A DNA stretch of 64,000 nt from Dactylellina haptotyla (lineage: Eukaryota; Ascomycota; Orbiliomycetes; Orbiliales; Orbiliaceae): contig CM062380.1 in the NCBI GenBank assembly GCA_031310005.1, positions 2,728,001 to 2,792,000 of the forward strand, given 5' to 3'. Below, piece by piece: positions 12,031 to 23,257 of the stretch. The notes under the pieces were generated by a model. It made no database searches and had not been told where the DNA came from. It was given only the letters and a program-made list of their open reading frames with translations. Position numbers and translations under genes: made by a program. Each line of letters begins with the position of its first letter. The first letter of the stretch is position 1.

Positions 12031-12372
12031 TTAAGGCTTTCCGTAATGATAATGAGATAATAAACTAGTAGGTAACTCTTCTCGTGTAGCAATACTAGGC
12101 TTCGTATTGCCAGCGCGAGGGACGATATAGAAAGTATTATTGTCGATTTGCAAGTGCTGAAGAATCTTTTCAACCGGGTGCTTTAGTTGAATGCCACTCT
12201 GCTCAAGAGGTATCTCGACTTCCGCGGTGCCTTCACGATGGTATATACTGAGTCTCGAGACCCCATCTCCTTTGAAGTTTTGGCGTGACCGACGGTGCGT
12301 ACAGGGTCTGCGAGGATTCTTGTTTGACGGTCTTCGGGACCGGTTTAGGCGCTTATTGCGCATCAGTGCCAT
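12031..12372 (-). CDS. Basic hypothetical protein or detached tail of the homeodomain gene
   Basis: From the ATG at 12372 this frame encodes 113 residues. It starts very basic (RNKRLNRSRRPSNKNPRR) and continues with a folded-looking part (LQIDNNTFYIVPRAGN). The same frame stays open upstream to about 12555, across the stop codon of the homeodomain gene and into the end of its second exon, one base out of register. That suggests it may once have been the C-terminal part of the homeodomain protein. Within the upstream extension an 18-bp unit (ATGCAATCTTCGGCTAGC on the plus strand) occurs twice, at 12397 and 12424. A separate small gene is the alternative. Confidence 0.4.
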   Translation of the reverse strand: MALMRNKRLNRSRRPSNKNPRRPCTHRRSRQNFKGDGVSRLSIYHREGTAEVEIPLEQSGIQLKHPVEKILQHLQIDNNTFYIVPRAGNTKPSIATREELPTSLLSHYHYGKP

Positions 12373-12515
12373 TAATTTAAGAAGGTATTTTATATAATGC
12401 AATCTTCGGCTAGCCCTTTTATGATGCAATCTTCGGCTAGCTGGAAGACGGGACTGATAAGATGCAGTTCGAGAGGCTTCCCCCGATATTGAGTTTGTTT
12501 CTGCTATGTGTAAGT

Positions 12516-13261
12516 TTATGCCTGGGCCATCTTTGCTTCCTGGATTTCCTTATGCTTCTTTGCTCTATGTCTTCGGTTTTGGAACCAAATCTGAAAGTCT
12601 ATTAGCGACAATTCTGAAACCACCAGCGATATTTATAAAAAAAATTCGGCAGACTTACATTCACCCGAGTAGGGGATAGGTTTATTACATGGGCCAAGTC
12701 GCGCTTAGTAGTTTGGTTCGGTTTTGGACACTGTTGATATAATCTCTCGAGCGCGAGCGTCTGCTCACGGCTACATTTAAAACGACGAGGTTTCTTTACA
12801 ACTTCGTCATTCGGTCTAGAAATGGGCGGAGTGAAACATGGAATAACAGGATAGGCACTGCCAATGAATGTTTCGATGTGAGGGCCCCCTGATGTTCCAG
12901 GCCAGGCTTGCGCATTTTCGAGGAGATTAGGTCGTTCGAAGTAACTAGGGTTTATATAGCGGTCGAACATGAAATAGCAAATTGCCAACTCTTCGGAGGG
13001 TTGGCCAGGTTGTTCGAAAGAGTCTAAAAATTGTAGTTGGGGGGATTTGACTTCATCGATATCCATACTGTCAAAGAGTTTGGGAGCATCGATATCCGTG
13101 GGCTCCGGGGCCCTTGCGGCTTCGAATTCTGCTAGGAGCTCCTCGATCTCAGAAAGCTCCATTATATCGTCGGGGGGGCTCTCGGTATAAGGGGAATTCA
13201 ACCAAGGAAGGTCTGTATAATTGGAGAGACCAGAGGCATCCATGATGTCTGAATAATCCAT
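12516..13261 (-). CDS. Homeodomain transcription factor
   Basis: This gene encodes a nuclear DNA-binding protein of about 225 residues. Exon 1 is 13261-12659 and exon 2 is 12590-12516, joined in phase 0 across a GTAAGT..TTTCAG intron. The homeodomain lies at residues about 157-217. It starts KKPRRFKCSREQTLALERLY. Helix 3 spans the splice joint and reads RVN/IWFQNRRHRAKKHKE, with the invariant W, F, N and R. It has no TALE three-residue loop extension. The N-terminal 150 residues are acidic and Pro-rich, consistent with an activation region. The stop comes just after the homeodomain. The target genes are unknown; mating-type genes are not indicated because no HMG or alpha-box partner is nearby. 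Confidence 0.85.
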
Positions 13262-14406
13262 GTTTTGAGATAAAGATATAATGAAAAGAGAGATGAAGAG
13301 AGAGATGAAGAGTTTAACAAGAGAAATAGTACGAATGTAGCGATACTGTTCAATTTTTTGGATAGTAAAAAGGTTGATCCGGACACAGCTCAATATATAG
13401 ACGGTCCTCTTAGGTTCTGTCATTGCCAGCCGCCACCTTCGCATTATCGTGCAGGTAGCTTCGCCTAGTGTCTAGGACTGATGATACGGGTGGCTGTGAG
13501 ATCGCAGCGCGTCATGATGCCGACTCAGCGGGTCAAGTTTCACTGCTGTAGCAATGTTCTCCATAGTTGATGCTAAAGATGAATTATGAACTTTAGATTG
13601 GGGTCAAGGCAGCTCAAGGAAGCATACCGCCCCGGCAAATGCCAGATAGCGCTCCTTAAGGTCCAAGGACTTCATGCAAGAGGTTGTTCTGACATCGCTA
13701 TGGGAGTATACCTATCGCAGAAGGAGACATTATGCAATCGACGCATCAGCCGGGGTGCGAAGGTGCTGGAAGACCGGTCCTAGCCTGCTTCATTGGCTAA
13801 ATGGCGATAGAGCTTTAGGTAGGTTCGGATTCGAAACGCTTCCGCATGAACGAGCTCCCACGGGCTCAATCGATTTACCAGGATTCCTGATACCTGTTGA
13901 CAAAAGGTCTCCTTTAAGCCAGCCCATGATGCATCAGGCGATGAAAGTGCCGTTTCGAAGGGTAGAGCGCTATCCCATACGTTCAGCATACAGCAAGGCA
14001 GCATATAAACTGAGACTTCCGGCCGAATACGATAAATCGAGTGCGATGGAGTTTGGGATGTCGCGTAGAGAAACGGTTGGCTTAGGGGGGTAGATTCGAC
14101 ACACTGACCAATGTAACTGTAGAGGGTTGTCTGTATCTGATAAATTTGGACAGAGGTTAGATATTCCCGTGCATCTTATGCAAGGCTGGATTGAGGTTGG
14201 CTTACGATTGCTGGCAGTATGGTTGTGGTGAGACAGCAAAAGTCTATAAAGGAGACCTGTTTCCCTCCCCCATCATGGCGGGATAAACCAACACTCCGCA
14301 AAAAGAAAAGAGCCCTTCTTTAACAGCCTATGCAAATCGCTATCTTACACTTCTCTTCTCTTTGAATACCCATCATCTCGAAATTGCCACAAACTCAGTC
14401 CTAAAT
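13262..14406. other. Intergenic between divergent homeodomain and chromodomain genes
   Basis: This is the shared upstream region of two outward-facing genes. Overlapping open frames at 13586-14239 on both strands show no recognisable domain. No gene is called. Confidence 0.45.
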
Positions 14407-15434
14407 ATGAGCTCGCAGCCGGTTACAAGCACAAGTCCACCTTCTCTCCAGTCTCGCCCCACAACGAGGAAGCCGAGACCACATAATTATGATGATGGAT
14501 ATCTCCCATCATCCACGTCATGGATACCGGAGACTTTCCCCGGGCGAGGCGGGAGCAACTCACCGAGGTACATCGATACTCAGCTCAGCCAGGTTGAGCA
14601 AAATGAAGCCTTGACAATGGGTCTCCAGGATCCAATTTCTAGCCCGCAGTCACTGGGAAGCACCATCGACTTGGCGCCACTCGAAGGTCCTGAAATGGTG
14701 TCAAATATCCAGGAACAGTTCCAATTATCGCACTCGAAAGGCCGGTTTGTGAATGTTGCGGATATTCCAGTTTCGGGGTTGCAAGGAGCAATGAGGCTCA
14801 AGCCACAAATTATCAAAATACGGGAAACCCCCAGGATAAAGCAATTGTTCGATGAGGGGGTGACACATGAGATGAGGGGTTGGTCGTCCACACCCTATCC
14901 TAAACAAAAAGAGAAAGGTTAGCTCCCACGGTTGCGGAAGAGTAAACACAATGGGAATAAGTTTCTAACGAGATTCTTCCAGTTCCAGGGACAGATTTCA
15001 CAAGCTCCAGTCTTCGGCGATGGCCTCCGAGATCTATTGTAGAACGGGATGCCAGGTTTGCCAAGCGAAAGCAAGCTAGAAGAATACCCAATCTTAAAGA
15101 GAGATCAAACCTACTCAGTATTGAAAAAACCGAAAGAGGGCGCACAAACTGCGCTATAGATAAACACAGCAAGTGCAATGTTCATAGAGCGAGTAAAAAG
15201 GGCGGGGTCTATGGTTCAGAGTTCGAGGTCCGTAGGATTATTGGCTACTGGAACAGGAGCAACGGAGAGCAGTATTTGGTCTGGTGGAAGGGATACCGGA
15301 AAGATGAGAGCACATGGGAGCCCTTGGAGCACTTAGGGAATGCGATGCGGCTAGTTGATCGCTTTAGAAGACAAAATCGTCGGAGACTTCGATCCATGCT
15401 CGCGAACGTTGAGGACTTCGTAGTGATTGAGTAG
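14407..15434 (+). CDS. Chromodomain protein, two exons
   Basis: This predicted protein has about 320 residues. Exon 1 (14407-14917) encodes a long Ser/Pro-rich N-terminal region. Exon 2 (14983-15434) encodes a basic linker and a C-terminal chromodomain at residues about 250-305. The intron has a GTTAGC donor and a CTAACG branch point. The acceptor could be six bases later without a frame change. Chromodomain features are EFEVRRIIGYW, QYLVWWKGY and the STWEPLEHL aromatic-cage region. Chromodomains read methylated histone tails or guide integrases. No integrase or reverse transcriptase sequence lies beside it, so a stand-alone chromatin protein is the better reading, though a domesticated origin is possible. 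Confidence 0.8.
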
Positions 15435-15913
15435 GCTATCGAGTAGCGGAAAGTGCCAAAGGCAAATTTATTGTTCATTAGTCCTAAAATTTGACTTATA
15501 TTTCTGTGTCGGCAATTGGCAGAATCCAAGATGAATAGAAAAGCATTACCCGAGATGGGGTGGACAATGTTAGAGCTTACCGGAGGTTTAAGCGACTCCC
15601 GGTTTAAAGGCATTGAGGGAGACCGACCATATCGTAAGTCGGACGAGAAAATGAGAAACTGGTGATGAGGCACAATCGAAATCTCTTTAAGGAAACGGCA
15701 CCAAACTTTTGAGATCGATATCAGCAGTAATAGGTGGTTGTTTGTGGGAGTTTAAGGAGGTTTGGTGTGCGAGACCACAAGTCACACGATGCATGTTGAT
15801 TATATGATATTGTTGTATACCGATTTGGTAAACACTTAAAATACAACACCAGAAACGCAGCAAACGCAGCGTAACACATTTCTTTTAGAGAAGACCTGAG
15901 TTCGTCGGGTTGA
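15435..15913. other. Intergenic, nothing recognised
   Basis: This is the convergent 3' space between the chromodomain gene and the F-box gene. No feature is seen. Confidence 0.5.
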
Positions 15914-17266
15914 CTAAAGTAGCCGACAGCTTGGTGGGGGGCAAAGCACTATAACACGCCCGCCTCCTCCTCCTCTCCACCGGGTTGATTTCAAGTCTAC
16001 ACATATAGTCTATGCGGCTACTCCGCAGCGTTGCCGATATTCGAAGGTGGTGAGGACCCCATACACTCTTCGACGAATAAAACCAGGACATACTCACGTC
16101 AATCTCGATCCTGATAGGATGAGCACGTCCCAAGTTCCATGAATGAACTTCTTCCCAGGATCTCGATATTATATCGAGATCCTCCTTGTAATCGTCCGAC
16201 CCTTCCGTAAAGCCTCCGCTCCACTGGTGAGAAGTGTGAGCAAATGTGTCACGCCAGTTACCTGACCCTGGCCGGCATTTATGATATCCGGAAGCCTCGA
16301 TACTTGAATGCGCTACGATTTTGAAACTCAGCAGTTGAGATGGAATTATCGCTTTCTTCTACGCTCACGAGCATATGTAAGCAACCGTTATACCTGAACT
16401 GAGCGATTGCCAATCCTTACTAAGTTCATCATAAACAATCCCAAATTGTCATCTCCGAGTTCCATGCCCAAAAATACTATCTTTTCTATATTTGGAGCTA
16501 TCGCAGCGGCTATATTGAGATATTTCTCCCAACGAGAAAACGGGGAATCGATATCGAGATCGATCGCTTCGTCGGTCACAGTCCCGCACCAGAAAGGTGC
16601 CTTTCTGTCGACAATTGTTAGATAACGGATGTTCTCGTGCCCCAATGTGGTATGCAGACGCCAGTCCGTGGCATCTTCCATATGAATTATGAAGTTCTGG
16701 ATACTGCTAAGCCGACCGAAATTCGGGTTGAGGATATATGGCCCAAAAAGCTCGATGGTGTGCAATCTTTGCGACCAGCCCGCCGAGTTACCGTACTCCA
16801 GCAATGCCTTAACATTTTCATGACTCCCACATAAATATTGCAGATTTGAAAGCCCCTGAAGACATCTATTCAAGCTGATCCAATTAATAGGTGAGAGGTG
16901 ACGCAAATGGAAGGTTGTCAACTTCGGCATCGTAGCAGAACCTAAATATTCTTCGAAGCTGCGGGACCTTTCGAGGGTTTTTCGATCGATACTGCAAAGA
17001 GGTAGCATGATTTCTATCGTCAAATGCACCAAATTGGGGTAGTGTGTCACTTTTGGTAAGGTGTACAGTATCAGGTGTCGAGCGACGTTCCCAATATAAG
17101 TTTGTCGACATGTAGGTGTGCTAGATGTGATTCTCCAATGTGCGAAGTTTTTTTCCCAGACACTGCGAAAAACCTTTGCAACCAACCCGAGCGTTTTAGC
17201 AGATCGGTTTGGCAGGTGGCAGAATATCTCGAAGATCAATTCGGCAGAAATTTGCTGGAAACGCAT
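15914..17266 (-). CDS. F-box protein, tandem paralogue 1
   Basis: This is an F-box protein of about 400 residues. Exons are 17266-16421, 16358-16098 and 16009-15914. The N-terminus is a clear F-box (ISAELIFEIFCHLPNRSAKT, then LVAKVFRSVWEKN). Leucine-rich patches follow. I placed the first intron (GTAAGG..CGTAG, 62 nt) by comparison with the neighbouring gene, which has an intron at the equivalent codon. The exon-2 product (FKIVAHSSIEA; SWEEVHSWNLGRAHPIRIEI) aligns with that gene's (FTFIGHPHIAE; DDWARIHQRYKDKFPHLDMRVEI). The last intron (GTGAGT donor at 16097) is less sure. Reading through it also stays open and would end at 15885. Confidence 0.7.
16157..16183. repeat. Perfect palindrome inside a coding exon
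   Basis: Twelve-base arms (AGGATCTCGATA and its complement) flank a 3-base loop. The hairpin lies in exon 2 of the F-box gene, where it encodes an Asp-Leu-Asp-Ile-Ile stretch. It is a sequence-level observation with no known role. Confidence 0.6.
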
Positions 17267-17537
17267 AGTCGCTTGAATGAGAGTATCTATCTCCGAACAC
17301 CATATTAACTGGATGTGGCTAAAATATTTCTTTGTAGAATATATCTTACGTATTTATATGGAAATGGGCCGGAAGATACGCAGTGGTTCCATTGGTGTTG
17401 GATACGCCCCGACAATTGCAACTCTTAAGTAGTCTTCGAGATCGAAGGAGGAGATTGCTCAGCAATATGAAACAAAACGTATTTAGTTACATTGAACCGG
17501 ATCATGAATATTGCGAATTAATGGAATTTCTTTGGCT

Positions 17538-18957
17538 CTATATAAAAGTATGATTTTCTGATACCCCCAAGCTTGGTAGGTCCTGTACCATGAGGGTACT
17601 CGGAGTGTTTGAAAAGAAAGAGGCCTTAAAAACATGGAGTTTGAACGACACCATCGCCTTTCCTTTCCGAGATCTGAAATCTAACGCTGGGCATATAATC
17701 TCCACACGCATATCCAAATGGGGGAACTTGTCCTTATATCTCTGGTGAATTCGAGCCCAGTCATCTCTTTCAATTCCACAAACCTCATTTTTAAAACAGG
17801 GCCGGCTGCGGTACACGACGCTCTGCCATGCCGCACCAGAAGCATATATCCTCTCCAAACCATTTACACCTGCCAGACTCCGCCAGAGAGAGCGCTGAGG
17901 CATCGCGCGGCTGGTTTCAATCTCGGCTATATGAGGATGGCCGATAAAGGTAAATTTTTCTATATTTTCTGGGAGGTTGAGGTTTACCTATTCATAAGTT
18001 AGCATGTCCACCGCTAGCTGGCGGTATGCCACGAACATTGCTCACCAAGTTATGAACGAATCCCGATGCATTTCTATGATCCAGGATGTAACCGTAGTAC
18101 TCAATCTGCACCAAGTTTGGCATGATTTTGAGAATCTTATCGTGCGTAGCCATCCACCCGGGTAACAGTCTCCCCAAAGACAGCGGCGCATTTCCTGCTT
18201 TCAGCGTAAGATGCTTCACACTCAACAGTGGACCGCACGTCGTGTGAGGGACCGTCCACGTCTCGCGAAGGTTGGCCAAATGTACATACGTAAGGTGAGA
18301 TAGATATCCCAGTCTCTCGAAATGAGCGTATGACGGATCGATCACTTCCAGGCGGCGAATCTGATTGGGTGCGCGAAACCATCTTTTCAGCAATTCGTGG
18401 CACACCGACTCGGGCAGCTGGAGGTTGAGGCTTAGTTGATCCAGTTTCGTAAAGCAAGAAGGATAATGCATCATTGTGAGAGTTTCAGCATCCCAAGCGG
18501 CGCCTTTTGATTCTTCGAGGGTTAGTTGAAACTGCGAATAACCCGTCAAAAGTATCTTTAGGCTTCGTAGCTTTGGTGCGTATATTCTCCCCAGCCACTG
18601 GCAGGCAGCCCAGAACGGTGCCCAGCTATGGACCCAGATACCAAGCTCTAAATGCTGCAATGAGGCATATGTGTTCGGTATTCTCAGATAAGTGTCCACT
18701 TCATTCACTGAGTTAAAAATCCGAAGGCGAACCGCCCGGTTCGATGCTGAGTTAAACACACAACCGTGCTGTTGGCGCCGATGCAGCCAAATTCTCGGTG
18801 TCTCGTCCTGATTGGTGTGATATTTGAACCTCCAGATAGCCAGGTGCTCGTTCCAGATCTTGTAGATCCGCCGACATGTATAAGCAAGATTTCGGAGATC
18901 TTGATCTTTGAGCAATCTGAGAGTTTGTAAAATCAACTCTACCGGAAGGTTCTCCAT
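17538..18957 (-). CDS. F-box protein, tandem paralogue 2
   Basis: This is an F-box protein of about 453 residues. Exon 1 is 18957-18046 and exon 2 is 17987-17538. The F-box is at residues 2-45 (ENLPVELILQTLRLLKDQDL, then LAYTCRRIYKIWNEHL), followed by leucine-rich segments (LKHLTLKAGNAPL-type). The 58-nt intron has a GTGAGC donor, a GCTAAC branch point and an AATAG acceptor. Ignoring it gives a stop at 17992 and a truncated protein. With it, the second exon matches the paralogue at 15914-17266 in sequence and position. The first ATG is at 18957. It is a likely SCF adaptor with an unknown substrate. The pair probably arose by tandem duplication and has diverged strongly. Confidence 0.75.
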
Positions 18958-19257
18958 ATTCACGATAAAAGTATTTGAATAAATAAATAGTGTCTAAATT
19001 CAGAATTCGATGCTTGAGTTACTTGAAACCCGGCGCTAAAAGAGGTACGAGATAAAACTAGAAGACTCTGAGCGCAACCTAATAGCGACCCATCTTATAT
19101 CATTTCACTTGTTGATTCCAGCCCGGCTGGATGCAGCATGGTTTTACCTCTCATGTGAGTGGAGGACACTATAAATATGCAGCATCTCGAGGGGGGGTAC
19201 CGGAGCTTCATCACTAAGAGTTCGAGGAACACGCTCCCACTACCCTATTTTACAACA
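18958..19257. promoter_or_regulatory. Divergent promoter region with TATA box
   Basis: This 300-bp space lies between two outward-facing genes. TATAAATA at 19170-19177 sits 81 bases before the ATG at 19258. That favours 19258 over the in-frame ATG at 19177 as the start of the SANT-like gene. Confidence 0.5.
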
Positions 19258-19922
19258 ATGTCCGCCCTACCACCAAGAACACCCTACATGCTGTCATCAT
19301 ACTCTATTTCGAGCCCTCCAACGAAATCATATTACCCTACAGCAGCCTCCAACTTTGATAATAAATCAAATGGAAATACCCACCAAACATTGGTTCAATT
19401 GGCTCCATACCAGCACCTCATTTCAGACGATGACGCAGACTACGACATTGACGACAGTGCGGACTTTACCAGCACCATCGTCGCCCCCCAGATATCGGCT
19501 CCGTCGTCAGAAAATTCTGGGTGTGTGCGCACCCCTACGCGGGTAGCAAAGATCTGTACCACTGACTTCGTACTAATACCCTCGCCAGAACAAATCAGTC
19601 CGCAATTGGATCACCGTCCTCCACAACTTCATTCACTTACTATGGTATGCACGGTATAAGTCAAGAACCTATAAAGCTAGGGAAGATGCATGGTCGCAAA
19701 AAAAAGAACCAACCCGATACAAGAGAGAAGCAGTTTATTGACCACATGAGGCAGATGCATTCTATCAGTTGGAAGAACATAAACACCATTATGAGTGGCT
19801 ACGGGTATGGGAAGAACAGTGTTGCGACTTTGCAAATGCGTTGTAATCGAAATTCTCGCTGGGAACGGGAGAACGAAGCCTGGCTTCCTTTAGTTTGCGG
19901 ATCCTGTAATAGACAGTATTAA
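19258..19922 (+). CDS. SANT/Myb-like protein, two exons
   Basis: This predicted protein has about 198 residues. Exon 1 is 19258-19520 and exon 2 is 19589-19922. The 68-nt intron has a GTGTGT donor and a CTAAT branch point. Joining them makes one continuous protein out of two overlapping frames. The N-terminal half is Ser/Pro-rich with an acidic run (DDDADYDIDDSAD). The C-terminal 80 residues are basic and helical and resemble a degenerate Myb/SANT DNA-binding repeat (KQFIDHMRQMHSISWKNI.. LQMRCNRNSRWERENEAW). It is probably nuclear. The SANT assignment rests on spacing of aromatic and basic residues only. Two other SANT-like genes lie at 39222 and 41784. Confidence 0.6.
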
Positions 19923-20813
19923 AGCTATATGCCAATATATGGATATATGCGCATAAATTTCCAAATTCAAACGTCTCATCATGCTGAGCGGTAACAATTC
20001 GGGATGACTTCATTTCCTTTCACAATTTCGCAAAAATTCCCTCCCACTGCGCTGAGCTCATGAGCCGTTGGGTGGCTGTAAGCTGCGTGACAACTTTTTT
20101 TGTCACCGCCATGCACTGATGGGGCGAAGAACAAAAGGAACGGGATGCACCCACCAGCTGCTCGGTTTAGACATTTCGTTCTAGCCCTTTGGTGTGCGCA
20201 GGTCTTGAGGAGGAGCTCCAAAGCATACGCAGACTGATTACAAATGCAGATGGCTCGCCAAAACTTTTGGTGCAAATTGTGTTGATGGCTCGCCAAAACG
20301 GTTGGTAATTGGCAAGCCACTACCTTGATGTCGCCGCCACAAAGCCTAGCCACGCTTAACACACCCAAAAATCGCAGAGACTAGAAACTCATCTAAAAAA
20401 ATTTTATACACGATTTTAAAGTGTTCGGTAAGGAATTTTTGGCTCTTAGAAGATTATCGGATACAAGAATGCTAGTGCCTTGGGAATAAGCACTTCATAT
20501 AATTAAATCTTACATACGATTACTCTTATACACATTAATATCGTATGCGATACTATCATACACGACAATATCATGTTCAATATTATTGCAGTAGAATTGT
20601 GAACGTAAGATTATATTTGTATCAAATTTTCTTTTATAAAGATATATTGTAGTCCTTTAAAAACAATACAGATCAATCTTGAAAATTTTCACGAGCGGCA
20701 AGAATCTATAGCATCGCAATCAAAGTCGGTTTACACTCTTATCAGACAGAACTTCCTGAGTATTTATGAATTCACAATTGGTACATATTTTAACGAAATA
20801 CACGATTTATTTG
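19923..20813. other. AT-rich intergenic stretch with GGCTCGCCAA motifs
   Basis: No gene is supported. Two exact GGCTCGCCAA motifs (20252 and 20287) and one degenerate inverted copy (20309) lie in the first half. The second half is very AT-rich with repeated ATCGTATG/GATACTATC-like words around 20530-20580. Confidence 0.5.
20250..20318. repeat. GGCTCGCCAA motif pair plus degenerate copy
   Basis: GATGGCTCGCCAAAAC occurs twice, 35 bases apart (motif starts 20252 and 20287). It is followed by TTGGCAAGCC at 20309, which is the reverse complement with one change. The same ten-base word forms arrays at 28087-28193 and 44103-44272. Confidence 0.65.
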
Positions 20814-22922
20814 TCAAACATTCGGGGCCTGGATCGAGTCTGCCCAGGTAACCCTGCGTTGCTTTTGTTCTTTTCTGTGAGGTTCTGACTGTACGACCCT
20901 CGTGACTCTCTCCTGGTCCGGGTGGAATTCAGCGGCGAAATATTCGACATCGGGATACTTTTCTTGGACCAACAACTCGCGAATTTTCGACTCTTCTGCC
21001 AAAGGAACGCAAGCTTTCGATCAATTTGGATGTGACCCAAAATTAGTGTGCCGTCAATATGAAAGAACCTGTGGGGAACTTACAAAGTAGGCCCGTAGCA
21101 CCAGTCCGTTCGCTCAAGACCTTCTTAAGATTTGGTTCACCACCATAGACCTTTGTAAGCCGATCGTGTTTGCCCACAACCTCTAACTTTTGAGCAGGAA
21201 CACTATCGGTAGGCGTTGCTTCAGGAGGTAAGAATACCCATATTTTAAGAATCTGCCATTACAAAGAGTTAATTTTATTCGGCTGCGTCTAAAAAGACAT
21301 TGCCATATACGAACATAGTTCCTATCGACCCCGAGCACCTCGTTCATCCACGATTCGATCCATTCTAAATCGACTGTGCGTGTTGTGTTGTCAGTATTCG
21401 TTGAACAACCCAACCAATGGTCGAAAACAAAGCTACCTACTCTTCCGCACCAAGCTCCTCCATAGCAAGACAATTTTCTGTGTTCTGACTGTCATGCGGT
21501 TGTACCCCTTCATAAGATTTTTCGCATAGGGTAAAACACCAGCAATGCCGACACCTGTAGCTACCAATATAACGGTGCCAAAATCATCGAGCCTGTGCTC
21601 CCGTCCGTAAGGGCCATCTAAGTATACGCGATACCTGACTTCGGAATGGCAACGGAGGAGATCCATTGTAAAGCCGTTGCGAGGCCGAACAAGAAGAAAC
21701 AGGTCAGTTTCTGGTTGATTGTTGGTGGGAAGGTCGTCAACCGGAACGTGCCCTGCAACCTCGAAGTCACACACAACATTTTTCTGCTGCTTGGGGTTTG
21801 GGGCCGGCTCTCCTTCCGGGCTCGGCGTTGGATGACATATACACGGACAAGCGCGAGGTTCCTGCTTTCTCCCACTGGCAGCGACATTCTTGAGTTCAAG
21901 CTTGGCAAGGCTGTTCCTAGGACCCAGTCTGTCCGCGCATGGGCACTTTTTATGCCACCAGGCGATGGCAAAGGGATGTGATTGCAGGAATGAGGTCGTA
22001 GACACGTGCGGAATAGAAATATATATGAACTGGCCGGGCTTGATCGCCCATACCCTGCGAATCTTGATGTGAAGCTTGATAACGCCACCACCCACCTGCT
22101 CCACGGATATGGTCCCCCTCCCATACCCACGCATTGTGCGATATAATCGTGTTCCGGCCGCTGAGAGGAGAGCGGTAGCCCATATAGAAAGCAGAAGGAT
22201 GAGGTAAGGTAAGTAACCATCTTGCATATGCGACCACATACCTTTGGTCATCACAATCAAGAGCCCGAAATGGATGATCCGATGAGTTTCATAAAGCCGC
22301 GACTTTATTAGAGATGTCAAAAGGATCGAAACAAGCGCCATGGCAGCCTATGCGACTCGTTGTTTGTTAGTACGGATAACTGTGGCGCCCAGTATAGCTA
22401 ATTCGATCGTACCATGAACCCAGGATCCGTGTAGATTTGAGCAGTTTTATCCGATTCTATCGCACCTAAAACGGCATGTGTCAACCCTTCTAAAATGGCT
22501 ATTCTCCCAATCCAATCGTGCAGAGAGGCATGCGACGCATAGGAAAGACCGAAGAGAGAGCCGATCGCATCCAACCGACGACCTATTGCTAGAATGAGGA
22601 TGTTCATAATGGATATTCTGGCGCAGCGAATACTGAACGCGGAGATATTGATAGGCCCAACGGCTATCACCGCGATATTCGACGAAACGTAGGTTACGAG
22701 AAGGAACAATTTCCAGCGTGAGGTTCTCCCAAGGCGCCGCTCAGAGACGAGCGGGTAAATAAAGAAGAGAGATAGAAAGTTTTTCGTTCCACTAAGGGAA
22801 ATCAAAGTAAATAGACGATAGACGAATAAAACGATAAATCCGAATGCCAGGCAGAGTCCATACCAGAAAGGTATTGAGGTTATGGACAGAAAGAAAGAGG
22901 CTATACGGGTATCCAGATTCAT
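20814..22922 (-). CDS. Ferric-reductase/NADPH-oxidase-type transmembrane oxidoreductase
   Basis: This is a membrane flavocytochrome of about 614 residues, expected to pass electrons from NAD(P)H through FAD and two hemes to Fe(III) or another acceptor. Exons are 22922-22413, 22347-21441, 21373-21315, 21252-21084 and 21013-20814, with phases matching at every joint. The N-terminal third has several membrane spans. Heme-ligand candidates are H135/H149 and H196/H210, each pair 14 apart. The FAD motif HPFAIA is at 294-299. The NAD(P)H part holds GPYG (415-418) and VATGVGIAGVLPY (432-444). The C-terminal Cys motif appears as SCVPLAEES. A Cys/Pro-rich insert at about 305-365 interrupts the FAD domain. 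It is divergent from the MADS-like gene. Ferric reductases are typical Starship cargo; substrate specificity is not known. Confidence 0.88.
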
Positions 22923-23257
22923 TGTGTAGAGGTTCCTGTGCGTGCGCACGTAGCTGCGGTGCTCTGAGCAAGTGATAAAATTCAATAAGATTTAGGAAAC
23001 CAGAATGCGATGGAACAATGAAGACTCTGCTGCTTACAGACTGCCAGCGCGGGCTATAATATATATGGCCAACCTGCAACCCCTTCCAACATCTCTTCCT
23101 CCACCAGTATCCACCTACCCAATAACGGCCAGTTGCAGGACTGAAAATAGTTGCCTTTCCCTGCCCAACACATCTTCAGCTTCACGTTAGCACCAGGAAC
23201 AAAACCCGCAACACACATCCTACTCTAACGCTTGTGCATCAACCAAAGCCAAGCGAT
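22923..23257. promoter_or_regulatory. Shared promoter of ferric reductase and MADS-like genes
   Basis: The 335 bp lie between two divergent start codons (22922 minus and 23258 plus). An AT-rich TATAATATATAT stretch near 23055 could serve either gene. No specific iron-responsive GATA cluster was recognised. Confidence 0.4.

Noticed and set aside
13586-14239. Overlapping open frames between homeodomain and chromodomain genes
   Set aside because: Frames on both strands overlap, lack splice support and have no recognisable motif.
14407-15434. Chromodomain gene as part of a retroelement
   Set aside because: No integrase, reverse transcriptase or terminal repeats lie beside it, and the long N-terminal region is unlike an integrase.
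12516-15434. Mating-type locus because of the homeodomain gene
   Set aside because: No HMG-box or alpha-box gene and no APN2/SLA2 neighbours are present; ascomycete mating loci do not use this arrangement.
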